64,000 bases of DNA from Drosophila miranda (lineage: Eukaryota; Arthropoda; Insecta; Diptera; Drosophilidae): NCBI RefSeq assembly GCF_003369915.1, contig NW_022881614.1:7461001-7525000 (forward strand), in the 5' to 3' direction. Made by a program: the position numbers and the translations under genes. Below are positions 11,238 through 24,106 of the stretch, one piece after another. How positions within the stretch are numbered: position 1 is the stretch's first letter; every line of letters begins with the position of its first letter. Below the pieces are notes generated by a model that saw only the letters and a program-made list of their open reading frames with translations, searched no databases and was not told the origin of the DNA.

Positions 11238-14200
11238 ACCAACCGAGTGGAGCGGGTATTCCATTGTTGGAGATTCTTTTTGCGGTTTCCGAGAGATATA
11301 GATTGAGGGTTTAATAAATTTGCTTCACATCTGCTTCTGGTTTGGGCGACTTTAAATGGTATCTAATTTTGGCTTTGAATAATTACTGAATGGGTTCCCA
11401 AAACTCGTTCAATGATCCATCTAATGACATCCCATCAAGCTAAACGACTCTTCCCTGTAAGAGCGGCTTGAAATGTGTTAAAATTTCCCAAAACGACACT
11501 CGCACGTAACATGTCATGCCAACATATAATTATATTAGTGCCTGTATTTCTTTGTTTTACACATGCCATCCCCATACCATCCCCACATAGCCCTCATCCT
11601 GTGGCATTGCTCATGGAATCGGACCTCCAGCCAGCGCTGACTTTGAGCTTGTCCAGGCCATGCTTTGGCCATGGCCATGCAACGGAGATCTTTTCAGGTT
11701 GATAAAATACAGCGAGCGGGTCACCAACAACAATCGGGGGAGGCAACGCACGTGTTAACAAGGATGCGATACAAAAAATAAAGGAGAAGTAGAGCTAAGT
11801 GAGGAAATAAACCCTAGAATGACAGGAAATATGTGTGCGTGACATTGTTACTGTGGGTCTGGAACCGGAAGCAGCAGTGAGTGCCTCCTATTGTTGCTAT
11901 TTCTGTGAACACGAAAGCAACAGGATATACAGAAAATATGCTACCTGGCTAAGGAATGCATTACAGCATTGATATGAAAAGAGAAAACCCCAGAGAACGA
12001 CTGACATCGGGAGAGAGGATTCCGTTTTCCGAACTGCAATTATACCAATTAAGTTAACATAGAATGGGGGAGTAGGTGTTGCCACAAAACTTTAGCCTTA
12101 ACTTTGAGCCTCGACCCCCTAACAATTGGCAGTTGCAATTCCCCTTGGGATGATCACCCCCGTAGTTTGATACCTTGCGATAGCGTTTTAGCTAAACTTT
12201 CAACTTTTGGGGCCATTAATCAATTAATTATGTATTTTATGAATATTGTAGGAGGGAGATGCAGTCGGGGGATACTTTGCCATCATCGGGGCGTTCCGAA
12301 CGGAGCTTACCTTAACGCGACCGCATGAATATTTTAGCTAAATGTTTGGGGAAAGAGTTTTCCTGCGCCTTCAACAGCGAGCTGCCGTTGACGCAGATAA
12401 TAAGTCGAGACGAGGGCCTTTTACCAGAGAAAAAGGGATAATGAGTTTGCTTCCAGGAAGTTGTTCATCAACTTTCTAAGGAATAAGCAATAAGAGCATA
12501 AAGCAGTAGAAAGGAAAAAAGGAACCAACTTTCCGACTAATTAATTAAATGCGCTATAAAAATGTTTGCTTCTGTTGGCGCTGGAAAAGTTTCAGCGCAT
12601 TTACGGGGCTTGAAAAATGAGCGCCAAGAATGTTCCAGCACCACAGAGTGCAGGACGGGAAAGTGCTCAAGTTATTCGAAAATGTTTTCCCAAAAAAATT
12701 ATGCAGGTGTTTGCCGGTTGGGGGGCAGGGGATCCCCATTGCCAAAGAGAGTCTTCTCCCCAAGTTTTTAATGAGTTTGCCAAATGCCGTGAAGTGCCGC
12801 GGCACTCGAAAGTTTCGACTCATGCGAACGTTAGTCACGATTAATTCCTTTTTTGTATTCGGGAAATTTATTTCAGGAAAAACTTGCTCATGCATGTTTT
12901 TTTATCGAAATGTTCTTTTGATAAAGCTCAAACGCAGCTGAATTTACGGTCGCATTCATAGGGACCGGCATGGGTACAGTCGTCTCTTGAAAAGTCTTCC
13001 TTCTTTGTGCAGTATCAACAGTGGATGATGCACAAGACGCGAGTACTACTATGGGCTTCTGCATACTCCATGTAACCCCTGTAACTAACACCATTTCGGT
13101 TGATTTCGGATTGGATCAGGTTGTAAGCAGTCTTCAACTGATTCATATGTCCAGTGCAGTTCCAGTTTCAGATCCATCATCTTCCCTCCCTCTTTACAAG
13201 TCGCTCATTTGTCAGCATCATTCACAATAGCTGTCAATGTCCAGGAACTCTGACCCTTAGAATCCCCCCACGTCATTCAATGCGTTCGTCATCCGAACTC
13301 CACCATACTCCGCATCCGACTCCCCGTAGATGTACGCACTCCATCACATACCTGCACCACACATTAATGGTCAATTTCATTTCGATTTGATTGTGTGCTC
13401 CTGGGTCTGACGAAACCAGACCTACGAACAGGCTCTTGCAAATTACCGCCGCCTCCTGTGGTGCGCGTTCGTGGCGCTCATTGAATTTCCACCCCAACCC
13501 CTTTTCGAAGGACCTCATGAGGGTTTGTCAAATTAGCGCATCGTTTGTTGTGTGCTCCTTTCTGGGGAGAAGGCATGCCACAAAACAAATTCCAGGAGAA
13601 AAACTTGTTCACTTTAAACCAAGTGCCTCACAGGCCATTTGCTTGCTCGGAGTGCGGAGGGCCCCATGCAGATTTCTATGCACGTTAAATATTGGCCCAC
13701 GAATTTATTGTGTCAAGGGATAACTCATACATAAGACTCCAATTACCAATACCTCCATTCATGCTATACCATCAATTCCATTCTGCTAGCCAATCCAATC
13801 CAATCTCCTATCCTATCCCTTCCTGGGCACACATCAATGGCATCCACTTTGGTATCGTTATTTGATGGCATCGCACAGCCGTTGCCATTGATCAAACAAG
13901 CGAATGGATATTACTTCATCGAGTAAAATATTAAATACTTGAACGGAACGAACATCGAAATTGTCAACGGACAACCATCGAAACGACCTCAAAGTGGGGT
14001 CTGCTGTTTGGTGGGGTTGGGGATGGGTATGGTGTTGGTGTTGGTGTGCAGGTTGGCAGAGGGAGCTTGAAACAAAAGTAAATTGCAATAAAAGTTTTGT
14101 AATTGACAAACGGACAACAAACAAAACTCCACTTCAGTTGTCGTTTTGCTGGACAGCAGGAAGAGCAGCATCGAGAGAGGCAGCAGGGGGACAGCGGGAG

Positions 14201-17200
14201 GACAGCAGGCGAAGCATCAGAAACAGCAGGAACACCAGAGCCCAGCAACGGATGGTATGTGGTTTGGCCTGGAGGAGGATGGCAGTCTGTTTTTGTCCTA
14301 AACAACTGGCGCTCAAATCAACAAAAACCGATTTTGCCCCCGGAAAACAGGAAGCGGCAACAGCAGCGACAGCGTTGACAAAAACTGTAGGAGGCCCAGT
14401 TCGTTCCCTGCTCCAGTGGCTGGCCTGGATGTCTCATCATTTCGTATTGACTTTGAGTGGGGGCCGCACAAACGATTCACAGATTTAAGAAATAAAAGTT
14501 TAGTGCCCCAACAGGCAAAGCTGCCACCAATGCCAAACGGCTAATCCACACAGACGTAGACTCTGAGCACACACACACACACACACACACACATAAACAC
14601 ACCGAGACCCAGGAACAACAGGGAGTTGTACCCTCTGTCAAAGCAAACAAAAGACGCGTCTGTGGTTGCACCTCCCGTCCCGATTCCTGCCCGCTAGTTG
14701 TCGAACGCAAAATGTCGACGGTGGTTAGGACTTTGACTTGTTTGGTGCCAGCGACAGGATAGAATCAGAATCGGAATCAGGATCGGGATGGTTGAATGGC
14801 GGGGATGGTACTCGTAGGATGGTTGGATGCTTGACTGGGCTGCAGGGCTCATTGGGTACGAGTAAATAGACTCACTCGATCAGTGCACCAGAGGAGGGAA
14901 ATCGGAGTTGAAACCATAGCAAAACAAGAGCAATCTGCTTAAGGTGTTGACTAAAGTTAGCCTTCGACTAAGTTACGTTAAGAGACTTACGTACTTACAA
15001 GTCATGCCTCTTCCTATACTTGTTTTTCTCTGTTCTGTTTGCAAAATGCAATTTAAAACAATTTGTCAAGGAGAAAGGAAACCAAAAAGAAAGCCAAAGA
15101 GAAACTTAAGCCGAAAATGTGAAAATGAAAATAATAATGAAAGAATGAATTATGAACTTCTATATACTCTACAGAGGTCCCCGAAGGACCTTACCACTTC
15201 CGCTCTCGCCCCGCCACAATCTCTCTTACAGTGTGGTACGTGAGTGGAAAGCGTAAGTTGTGTGGCATAAAAATGATTGTGTGTATGTTAAGTTTGGCAC
15301 GCGGCACGCCTACAATAAACCGCAAAAGTCATAAGAGTGGGAGATGGCGATAGAGATATATAGTACATACATACATTCATACATCCATACATACATAGTT
15401 CCCCCGTTGCCGTTGCAAAAGTATGCAGCATATTTCACAGTTCGAGGCAGATGGCAGCAAAACAGAAAAGGACAAAACAGACCCCAGGGACGACAGTGTG
15501 CGCCAACTGTCAGCACACGCCTAGACTCATAGCGTTACTGTTAGTCACAGTACGCTCCCATCCACATACCCATGCCCGTCCCATCCTTTCAAATAGGGAG
15601 AGAATTTTGACTTATGAGCGCTCTGGGCGTAAGTTATACTTAACTACATGCCGCAAAAGTTGCCACAACTTTATTGCCATTTCATGTGCCATTAAACACA
15701 GCAGAGGGAAAGAGAAGGAATGAGTGCGTGCGAGTGAGATGACAGGCGACACCGAAACGGCCTGCTAATCTGTTGATAAATAAACAAAATGCACAACTTG
15801 ATGGCTTCATTCCCCCACGTCGTTGATAAATGTCATGGCATTTTTACCTGTGCCAACAATGGCCACACTTTTTCACCATCCTTCTGCTCCAGCTTTTCCT
15901 CTTCAGTCATGCTGCTCACGTCGCTGGCACGCAAATGTGACCAGAGCCATTGAGAACGCGCTCTGTGGTTGTAGCTATTGTAATCCATCAGAGTCAGACA
16001 GAGATAGTAAGGGAGAGTGAGAGAGTGGCGTAATATTCAAATAAAGAATTGTCACCTTGACACGTCTGAGGCGTGCCCAAATGATTACCAATTTACCCAT
16101 ACTCCACGCTTACACTGTCCTCAACGCACTTTCGCTTCCAATATCTATTTGAATATCCGATATCTTATTTATTCATTGCTCAGTTCCATTCATTTTCCCG
16201 ACTTGAAGGCGGCAGAATAGATGCATTGATTATCAGATAGGCTAGGATATTAAGGCCTTTCGGTTTATTAGCAAAGGTTAAAAAGCACAACTGTAGCGGC
16301 TCGATCGTTCTAGAGAGGGCTATTGCTCTAAAGCTTGGAAATTAGTCAGGGCTTACCAGATCCAATTGGCATTGACTAGCGTTAATAGGAAACTGTATAG
16401 AATGAGTTTAAATAGATTCAAGCCTTTCCAAACAATGGGTCTTGGTGGTATCCTGTTAGAATCTGCAGAAGTGCTATGTGAAACTGTACTGCGGATGCCG
16501 TACTTCCTTTGCAATCCGCCATATGTTGCTAATATTTCTATGCCAGTTATTCCTTATATAAACTACCAAAAAATCACCTTCCCTAGACCCCCTCCGCGCT
16601 TCGCAAGTAATTATGTATTTCCCAGTACATTTTTCCCCTAGTTTCCCTAGTAGCCTTCCATGGGAGTTCTCTATTTTGCATGGTATGAAATACAATATTT
16701 GTTGATGCGCGGGTAATCCTCGTCCGTAGTCCATATATCATGGCGTGTTTCTCTGTGCAAGGGGTCTCTGATTTGGTCATGGAAATTCATGTTTTAATTT
16801 AATGCAAATTGTACACTGATTATGCTGTCAGCCTCGATAGAGGCCCCACATACACATTTTAATGATATACATTTTAATACCGACTGTTCTGGGGAATGTT
16901 GGCTACAGCTTAATCATTTAAAATTTAAAATTGACATGTTAATGTATTATACGCCTGCTTTTGAAATGGCAATGCTTGCTCAATTACGAAATAGTTCACA
17001 ATGCAATTAGATTGCCTCCCTTTAGGCCTCCCCAGCACGACTTTCAGCAACTTGTATCGATTGGCTTTGATTTTTAATAAGTTGAGAAAATGACTTTGTT
17101 GCATTTCAAATTTCATTTTGATGTTGATGTGGCACTTCCGATCAAAGTAAAATCCTTACAAATATATTGAGATATTCTTTGCTGAAAGGTTTGTTAAAGT

Positions 17201-18655
17201 AAATCTGAGTATAAAATTCATTAAAACAAATTCAATAGCACTCAAATCAATGCAGATTCAGCCGACTTACAGTCAGCAGCAGCCCGAAATTCAATTAATT
17301 ATAAAAACTTAAGTGAAACCCCATACAGACACCCATGATGGCGTCATTATCAGGCAGTGGCAGCAACAGCAGGCCCTGCCACATCCGACAAATGCAATGC
17401 GGGAACATGCTGCAGCAGAAACAACTACGATAATGCTGCGGAATAGTCAAAATCTCTAACACACAACAGCTGGAAGACAATACGAAGGCGCAAACCCAAA
17501 TCAACGGCAACATCCGTGGAGATGCGAGAGTGTTTATGCACATTATGAACAAGCATCGGTTGTACGGGACCCGCAGAGAGGGGTAGAGAGACATATATAT
17601 CCACATATATATAGAGGGGCATACCTATCACATAAACGTTTTGTGCATTGCAAATCTGTTTCCCTGCTGCTGCCGCTATTGCCCCTGCTGGTGGCAGACA
17701 GCGCCCAGAATCCGGATGCGACCCCATTTCAAATCCATCCAAATTATGCACGAAAATTATGTGTGCGAAAGCGAAAATTTCCACAGACAAAATTATGGTT
17801 TTCCCAGTTGTTCTCTGGTTCTGCTTCTGCGACTACGACTGGTTTTGTATGGCTTATACGAATATTGCGCATACGACATGTGTTTGGCATATTTAAATGG
17901 GGCACAAGCCCAGAGGTGGAAAGAAGGGGTAGAGTGGTGCACTGCCATTAGCCCAATTTGGGCATCACTTTAAGAGAGACACAATTCAATTGTTTGCCTT
18001 TCGTCCAATCATTTGTCAAATGAGTTTTCAGAAAATGTCACGCAATGCAATTTTCTTTTCGCAGTGAAAGCAGGAGAAAGCCCCATGAAATAAATGATGC
18101 CGGAGCTTGCACTGCTCCTTTTGGGAGTTTTAGTGTCATATAAGTAAATCCCAGTGGGAGATAGAAAAATGACTGAGAACCGACTGCGAAAGTAAAAGTC
18201 CTGCAGACTATATAGACTCCATGCTCTACCCGCCATTATTACATTGTTGCATAAGACAGCCATCGTGGGGGGCTAAGGGGGTCGAGTGACTTAGACAGGC
18301 AGATGCGTGTGCGTCCTGCAGCCAATAAGTTGCAAGCAGCCGTTGCCACTGCAGCACAAATATCCTTGTCACATGACATTTATGCACATTCGTGTGTGTG
18401 TCCTACCTACTGCTGCACGTTGGCTGCAACTACAACTTAAAGCTTTTAATAAAAATGTCAAGTGCATTGAAGTGCATAGGGGGAAACGCCAAAGGAATGC
18501 GAATCAGCGAACGAGCGAACAAAGGTCAGCTGTGGCACCATTTAAAGCATGTTGGGAGACCTTTTCATCATTTTGAAGCATGGCATTTAACGTCATTGGA
18601 CTTCAAAATTTATTGCAAGATCTGATAGTTAAGATTCCATTTAAAATAAAAAAAA
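11238..18655. other. Long non-coding region
   Basis: About 7.4 kb without a recognisable gene. All open frames are short or low complexity (for example the Gly/Trp/Cys-rich 13961-14488 frame over a GGTGTTGG tract). Simple repeats include (AC)n at 14568-14593 and an ACAT-rich tract near 15359-15398. It could be intronic or intergenic. Confidence 0.4.
14568..14593. repeat. (AC)n microsatellite
   Basis: Thirteen uninterrupted AC dinucleotides. Confidence 0.9.
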
Positions 18656-19694
18656 ACGAGGGGGAACGTTGTGAGTTGCTGCGGAGACCGCAACTCTACA
18701 GTTATACCCGATACTAAGTCAGTATGGCTCTCCTCCGGCAGACGCCGCTAATATTAAACGACACGACAAAGAGTGCGTGCGAGAGAGACAGAAAATCAGT
18801 CTGAGCGTGACGTCGGGTGCTGCGTAGCCAGTGCAAATTGATTTGTTCCTTTTGGCTATAAAAATGATCTGATCTGATCCAGATTCAGCAATCTGATAGA
18901 TATGATCATTATCTATGATTCTGCGTTTTTAGTTTTCTCGTATCCTCAATATTGTGGATGCAACAGATTTTCGTCCTTTGTGGGGGCGAAAGGGGGTGGG
19001 GCGAAATTTTGAGATATACATCTTAAAGTGAGATCTAACAGAAGTGCGGATACCAAATTTGGTTACTCTAGCCTTAATAGTCTCTGAGATTTGTGAATAT
19101 CCCCAGATTTTCATCCTTTGCGGGGGCGGAAGGGGGTGTGACGAAATTTTGAAACAAACTCGTCTCGGTCCGATATATTAGGAGTGTGGATACCAAATTT
19201 GGTTGCTCTAGCTTTTATAGTCTCTGAGATCTAGGCGCTAATGTTTTACTCTAAGCAAAGCCGGCTATGCTACGTGTGCGTTAGAGAGAGACAGGGCGAG
19301 AAAAAATGAAATTGTTTTCTTAATTCTGGCTATAATAATTATACGATCTGGTTCAGATTTTGCACTCTAGAAGATATAGTCATCTTCTACGATTCTGCGT
19401 TTTTAGTTTTCTCGTATCGTCGAAATTGTGGATGCCACAGATTTGCTCGTCGTTGCTCTAGCTCTTATAGTCTTTGAGCACTAGGCGCTGAAGGGGACGG
19501 ACAGACGGACGGACGGACAGACGGACAGACGGACAGACAGACAGACAGGGCTCAATCGACTCGGCTATTGATGCTGATCAAGAATATATGTACTTTATGG
19601 GGTCGGAAACGGTTCCTTCTGGACGTTACACACATCCACTTTTACCACAAATCTAATATACCCCAATACTCATTTTGAGTATCGGGTATAAAAA
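18656..19694 (-). mobile_element. INE-1: DINE-1/INE-1 copy C, internally deleted
   Basis: Same family and orientation as copies A and B. The third GC-rich block is missing: the sequence jumps from CCACAGATTT to the TCGTTGCTCTAG segment at about 19445. Both ends are present, with the (GGAC)n microsatellite at about 19497-19545. Confidence 0.88.
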
Positions 19695-20212
19695 CATTTT
19701 TTTTTTTGCTGATATTATATCAAAATGCTGATGAAAAACTCAGCCCAATGGCATTGGCTCAGAGAATTTCCCTGCAAAGAAAATATTTGTTTTATCCTTA
19801 ATGAAAAACACAAAGGGTTGATTAACTGTGACGCCCAGCGCCAGGAAGACCAAGCGCCGGCGCCACAAACACCACAACAATATCACTAGAAACACCAAGA
19901 CAAGCCATGAAGACTAGAAAATAAGTATTAGTAGGATAAGTAGAACATAAGCGACAAATACATGAAGACCTGCCACATAAGAAATAAATATAAATAAACA
20001 AACAATAAAAGAGACATAAAACCAACCACAGCTGATCACCACCAATGGGCCCGTAGCACAGCCACCCACGGTCACACCCACAGCTGACCGCCCCAAGTGT
20101 GACCATAACCCAAGCTCCAACGGGCACACTATCAGCCGGTCCGTACAAACGCGTTAGGGACCCCTCAGCACAACGCGCTAGGGACAGACCGTACGATCAG
20201 CTGCTTTTCGGA

Positions 20213-20249
20213 AATAAAAGGGGCTTCGCCAGAGCGATCATCATCAGTT
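20213..20249 (+). promoter_or_regulatory. LTR core promoter
   Basis: AATAAAAG at 20213-20220, followed by TCAGTT at 20244-20249. The spacing (A of the initiator 33 nt after the TATA-like start) is right for an arthropod core promoter. Confidence 0.55.
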
Positions 20250-20298
20250 CGGCTCCGGTCAGTGGAGAGGTAAGCATCAGTAGCAGCCACCTTTCCCC

Positions 20299-21070
20299 TC
20301 ATCGGAGCGCATTAACCCTCCGCAGCATTATTTCTCCTCGGAGCGCATTAACCCTCCGCAACATTATTTCTCCTCGGAGCGCATTAACCCTCCGCAACAT
20401 TATTTCTCCTCGGAGCGCATTAACCCTCCGCAACATTGTTTCTCCTCGGAGCGCAATTAACCCTCCGCAACATTATTTCTCCTCGGAGCGCATTCACCCT
20501 CCGCAACATTATTTCTCCTCGGAGCGCATTCACCTTCCGCAACAGTATTTCTCCTCGGAGCGCATTCACCCTCCGCAACATTATTTCTCCTCGGAGCGCA
20601 TTAACCCTCCGCAACATTACTTCTCCTCGGAGCGCATTAACCCTCCGTAACATTATTTCTCCTCGGAGCGCATTCACCGTCCGCAACATTATTTCTCCTC
20701 GGAGCGCATTCACCCTCCGCAACATTATTTCTCCTCGGAGCGCGTTCACCCTTCGCAACATTATTTCTCCTCGGAGCGCATTAACCCTCCGCAACATTAT
20801 TACTCCTCGGAGCGCATTAACCCTCCGCAACATTATTCCTCCTCGGAGCGCATTTACCCTCCGCAACATTATTCCTCCTCGGAGCGCATTAACCCTCCAC
20901 AACATTATTTCTCCTCGGAGCGCATTAACCCTCCGCAACATTATTCCTCCTCGGAGCGCATTAACCCTCCGCAACATTATTTCTCCTCGGAGCGCGTTCA
21001 CCCTCCGCAACATTATTTCGCCTCGGAGCGCATTCACCCTCCGCAACATTCTTCCCCTCGGAGCGCTTTA
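20299..21070 (+). repeat. 36-bp minisatellite inside the LTR (about 21 units)
   Basis: Tandem units of 36 bp containing CTCCTCGGAGCGCATTAACC with small variations (ATT/ACT/ATC, CATT/CGTT, AACC/CACC). Because 36 is a multiple of three, long frames run through it on both strands; they encode a 12-residue repeat and should not be taken for a protein. One unit at 20453-20456 has an extra A, which breaks the phase. Confidence 0.93.
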
Positions 21071-21221
21071 TGCCTCCGCGACCTCAACCGACACCGACCA
21101 GAAGACTACCAGGACCCGCACGCAACCATCCGCCACGTGCGGCCAACCCGAAGGACGACCCCGAAGGAAGAGCCAGCAGAAAAACACCCGCGCAACTACC
21201 AAACTTTGTACCTTTAAGAAC

Positions 21222-21227
21222 AATAAA
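21222..21227 (+). terminator. LTR polyadenylation signal
   Basis: AATAAA after the minisatellite. It would mark the R/U5 boundary region of the LTR. Confidence 0.5.
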
Positions 21228-21406
21228 ATTAACTCCATCTCTTTTGTTACCGCTCAAAGCCAGCCTTATTCTTGAACCACGAGACTGTCTTTCAGCTACC
21301 ACACCCAGAGATCAAACAAATTTCTGTGGAACCCGGCGCGACGAGCAGCCTGGAACCTGCCCGAGCAGGTTGTGGTAGCATAAGAAGCATAATCTCAAAG
21401 GTCAAG

Positions 21407-22518
21407 ATGGCAAAACAATGGATAAACCAAGCAACGAAACTGGAGTTACAAAACTATGGCGAGGAATTCGTATTGGAGAAACTGGATGGACTAGAAACCC
21501 AAAAGAAACAACTTTTACAATTTTTGGAGGGAACAGACCTCCAATACATATTCGAGAGAGGCTAGACCAACTAGCAAATACCCAAACACGAGGGAGAAGC
21601 CCGAGAACCAAGAGCCCAAGGCAACAATCACCAAAAGGAGTACCACAAAAACCAACAATGGAAGAGAGCCAAGGGGAGACCAGGACAGGCAGAAAGAAAT
21701 CGCTATTTCCAAAACAGATAAAGAAAGGATCACCAGAAGCAGTAGCGATAATAGAAAAAATACGCAAGTGGGACCTGATCTTTACAGGAAAAGGAGGGCT
21801 GCTAGAATTCCTGAGCAGGATGAAGGAATTAGCAGAAACCTACGGGGTAGAACCGGACCACCTCGTATTCGCAATTTCGATAATTCTGGAAGAAAGCGCA
21901 CTAGACTGGTGGCACACAAAGCCAGCGCCAGTCACATCATGGGAGGATGCAAAGGTCGGACTAAAAGAGAACTTCATATCCCCCAGATACCAAGAGGAGC
22001 TTGCAAAACAATTGGCAAAGCGAAAACAAGCGGAAACAGAACCAGTTCGAGACTATATCCAAGAAATAAGGAAGTTAATGAGGTTCGGAACCTACACAGA
22101 GCAGGAAAAACTGGAAATAATATACCAGAACTGCCGGCTGCCGCTGAAACTATACGTGAAGAGGAGAGAATTCCAAACGCTGTCGGAATTCATGATCATC
22201 ACAGAGGAATTCGAAAAAATTGAGACAGATGCAGGACTCTCCAAGGTTAAAGGTCGCCAATGGAATTACCCACAAAACGACCAACAAGCTTGGCAAAGGA
22301 CGCAATACCGACAAAGGAAATGTCAAAGATGTGGAAACTATGGGCACGAGGCCCGAACATGCAACAGGGAACCCGTACTGTACTGCTGGACCTGCAACAA
22401 ACAAGGAGTACGCACAATAGACTGCTGCAGAAAACAACCGGAAAACACACAGGGCGCAGGACCAACCCGCGAATCTCCTGTGGCCCAAAACCAGCTGAGC
22501 GGGACAACACACAACTAA
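21407..22518 (+). pseudogene. Gag of the gypsy-type element, unit 1
   Basis: Gag begins at ATG 21407 (MAKQWINQATKLELQ), but that frame stops at 21565. The rest of gag continues in another frame to 22518, so one shift lies near 21540-21560; unit 2 has the same shift. The middle part (near nt 21790-22230) looks like a retrotransposon capsid domain. A zinc knuckle, CQRCGNYGHEARTC, is at about 22321-22362. A second knuckle begins YCWTC but lacks the histidine. The product would coat element RNA. It resembles gag of Ulysses/Osvaldo-type elements only loosely. Confidence 0.8.
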
Positions 22519-22522
22519 TATT

Positions 22523-24106
22523 TAACAATAACCAACTTTTAGGACGGGCCAGGATTGGATCACAACTGATGGATGTAATCATCGATACAGGGGCAACAAG
22601 ATTCATGAAAAACGAAAGGCGGCCGAAAAACTAAAAGAAGAAGGCATCGAAGGAGTGGAAAACAGATTTATCCGCCTCGCGGCTGGCAGCACTCGGAGAA
22701 CAACACGGAGAATCCAACTAATAGTAGAACTAGGGGGAAAAGAGACCACCCAATCATTCCTAATCATGACAGGGGTACCAGACACCCCCATACTAGGAAT
22801 GGAATTTTTAAAAGATGCAGGCACATCAATAACGTGCGGAGAAGCCACAGTAAACTTCAACGGGGAACCAAACCCAAAGAGAAAGGAGGAAAGCGCAAGA
22901 AATTCAGTATCAGAGCCGACGGACGAAGAAATCGAATAATGGATTAAAACGCAATGTGAGCAATGTTACGAAACATCGGATATTTCTGAAGGATGACAGA
23001 CCAGTCAAACAGAGGTATTACCCAAGAAACCCAGCGCAAATGGAAATCATCAACAAAGAGATCAGCGAACTCATAAAGCAAGATCTAATAGAACCATCAC
23101 ACAGCCCATACAGCTCGCCGATTGTTCTCATAAAAAAGAAAACCGGAGATTGGAGGGTCTGCGTGGACCACCGACTGTTAAACGAAAAAACAGAGAAGGA
23201 TGCATACCCATTACCACGGATGGACTTTATTCTAAATCAGCTTAAAGAGGCTAAATACATTAGCACGCTCGACTTAAAGTCAGGGTATTGGGAAATCCCT
23301 ATGGAAAAACAGAGCCGACACTACACAGCCTTTACAGCTCCCGGGCGAGGATTGTACCAATGGAAGGTCATGCCATTCGGACTCACAACAGCACCTGCTA
23401 CGTTCCAAAGAGCCCTAGACTCGGTAATCGGACCGGACATGGAACCATTCGCTTTCGCATACCTAGACGACATAATCGTTGTTCGGAGCAGAACCCAGCC
23501 GATTTGCTGCTTGCCAACTAGCACCTAATTCTTGGCCCTCAGCCGCTTATTTTGTTTGTTACTTATGTCTATGTCACTCATTTGTTTGTTAAAGCTTTGC
23601 GCTTGCTTGCCCTGCTAAACGCTCTCTGCCAGCTCGCTCTTCGCTATCTCCGCTTTGGGTCTGCCTACCGACGTCGGCCGAGCGAAGCTGCGCTTAGCGA
23701 TCGGAGCGGCAATGTAAAGGGCAGGCAAGCCACACTTGCAATTTGGATGTCACGCATTAAAGAACATATCGTAATTTTATTTCTGCGCCGAGTTTTATTT
23801 AATTCGAAATAATTAGTCGGCCGATTGGGGATAAAAAACATTATCTCCACAATCGTAATTGGGCGGACGAAAGTTGAACACATGCAGAAACTACAAACGG
23901 TATTCGAACGACTACGGACAGCAAACCTACGCATTAACGCAGCAAAATGTCACTTTTTCCAAAAGAAACTTAAATACCTAGGACACATGGTGAGCGAGGA
24001 AGGAATACACACAGACCCATATAAAGTGGCGGCCATTAAAGAACTCACCGCACCAACTACACTGAAACAGCTGCACAGTTTTTTCGGCCTGGCATCTTGG
24101 TACCGC
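22523..24106 (+). pseudogene. Protease-reverse transcriptase fragment, unit 1, split by a solo LTR
   Basis: The aspartic protease motif DTGA is at about nt 22587. Next comes a linker with a stop at about 22937, then in a different frame the reverse transcriptase from 22956 (SPIVLIKKKTGDWRVCVDHR, LDLKSGYWEI, YLDDIIV). The frame is cut at 23479 by a 372-bp solo LTR and resumes at 23852 with RTKVEHMQ and FFGLASWYR. At about 24106 it ends against a partial DINE-1, so connection domain, RNase H, integrase and the 3' LTR are absent. One G fewer than unit 2 near 22617 breaks the protease frame here. Confidence 0.85.
23480..23851 (+). mobile_element. Solo LTR nested in reverse transcriptase, unit 1
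   Basis: A 372-bp sequence beginning TGTTCGGAGCAG and ending TTATCTCCACA, flanked on both sides by ATCGT (23475-23479 and 23852-23856). The TG...CA ends and 5-bp duplication mark it as a solo LTR. It splits the reverse transcriptase just after the YLDD motif. A 5-bp duplication would suit a Copia or BEL/Pao element, but the family is not identified. The orientation is arbitrary. Confidence 0.82.

Larger units (their letters stand above)
19827..21324 (+). mobile_element. Long LTR of a Ty3/gypsy-type retrotransposon
   Basis: The proposed left end is TGTGACGCCC after GATTAAC. The right end is uncertain and lies shortly before a primer-binding-like TGGAACCCGG at 21327. Support for an LTR comes from a TATA-like AATAAAAG at 20213-20220 with a TCAGTT initiator 33 nt downstream, a poly(A) signal at 21222-21227, and gag starting just downstream. 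The roughly 0.8-kb minisatellite sits between these transcription signals, in the R region. Long repeat-bearing LTRs are known from Ulysses/Osvaldo-type elements, which the gag resembles loosely. No matching 3' LTR is present because the element is truncated in pol. Confidence 0.6.

Noticed and set aside
13961-14488. 175-residue frame rich in Trp, Gly and Cys
   Set aside because: Caused by a GGTGTTGG-type low-complexity tract; no motif and no splice or promoter context.
20420-21049. 209-residue repetitive protein on the minus strand, and its partner at 27601-28377
   Set aside because: Translation of a 36-bp repeat (12 codons) with no stop in the unit; the frame exists only because of the period.
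20299-21070. CRISPR-like array of regular 36-bp repeats
   Set aside because: The repeats are contiguous with no unique spacers, and the sequence is insect nuclear DNA; it is an LTR minisatellite.
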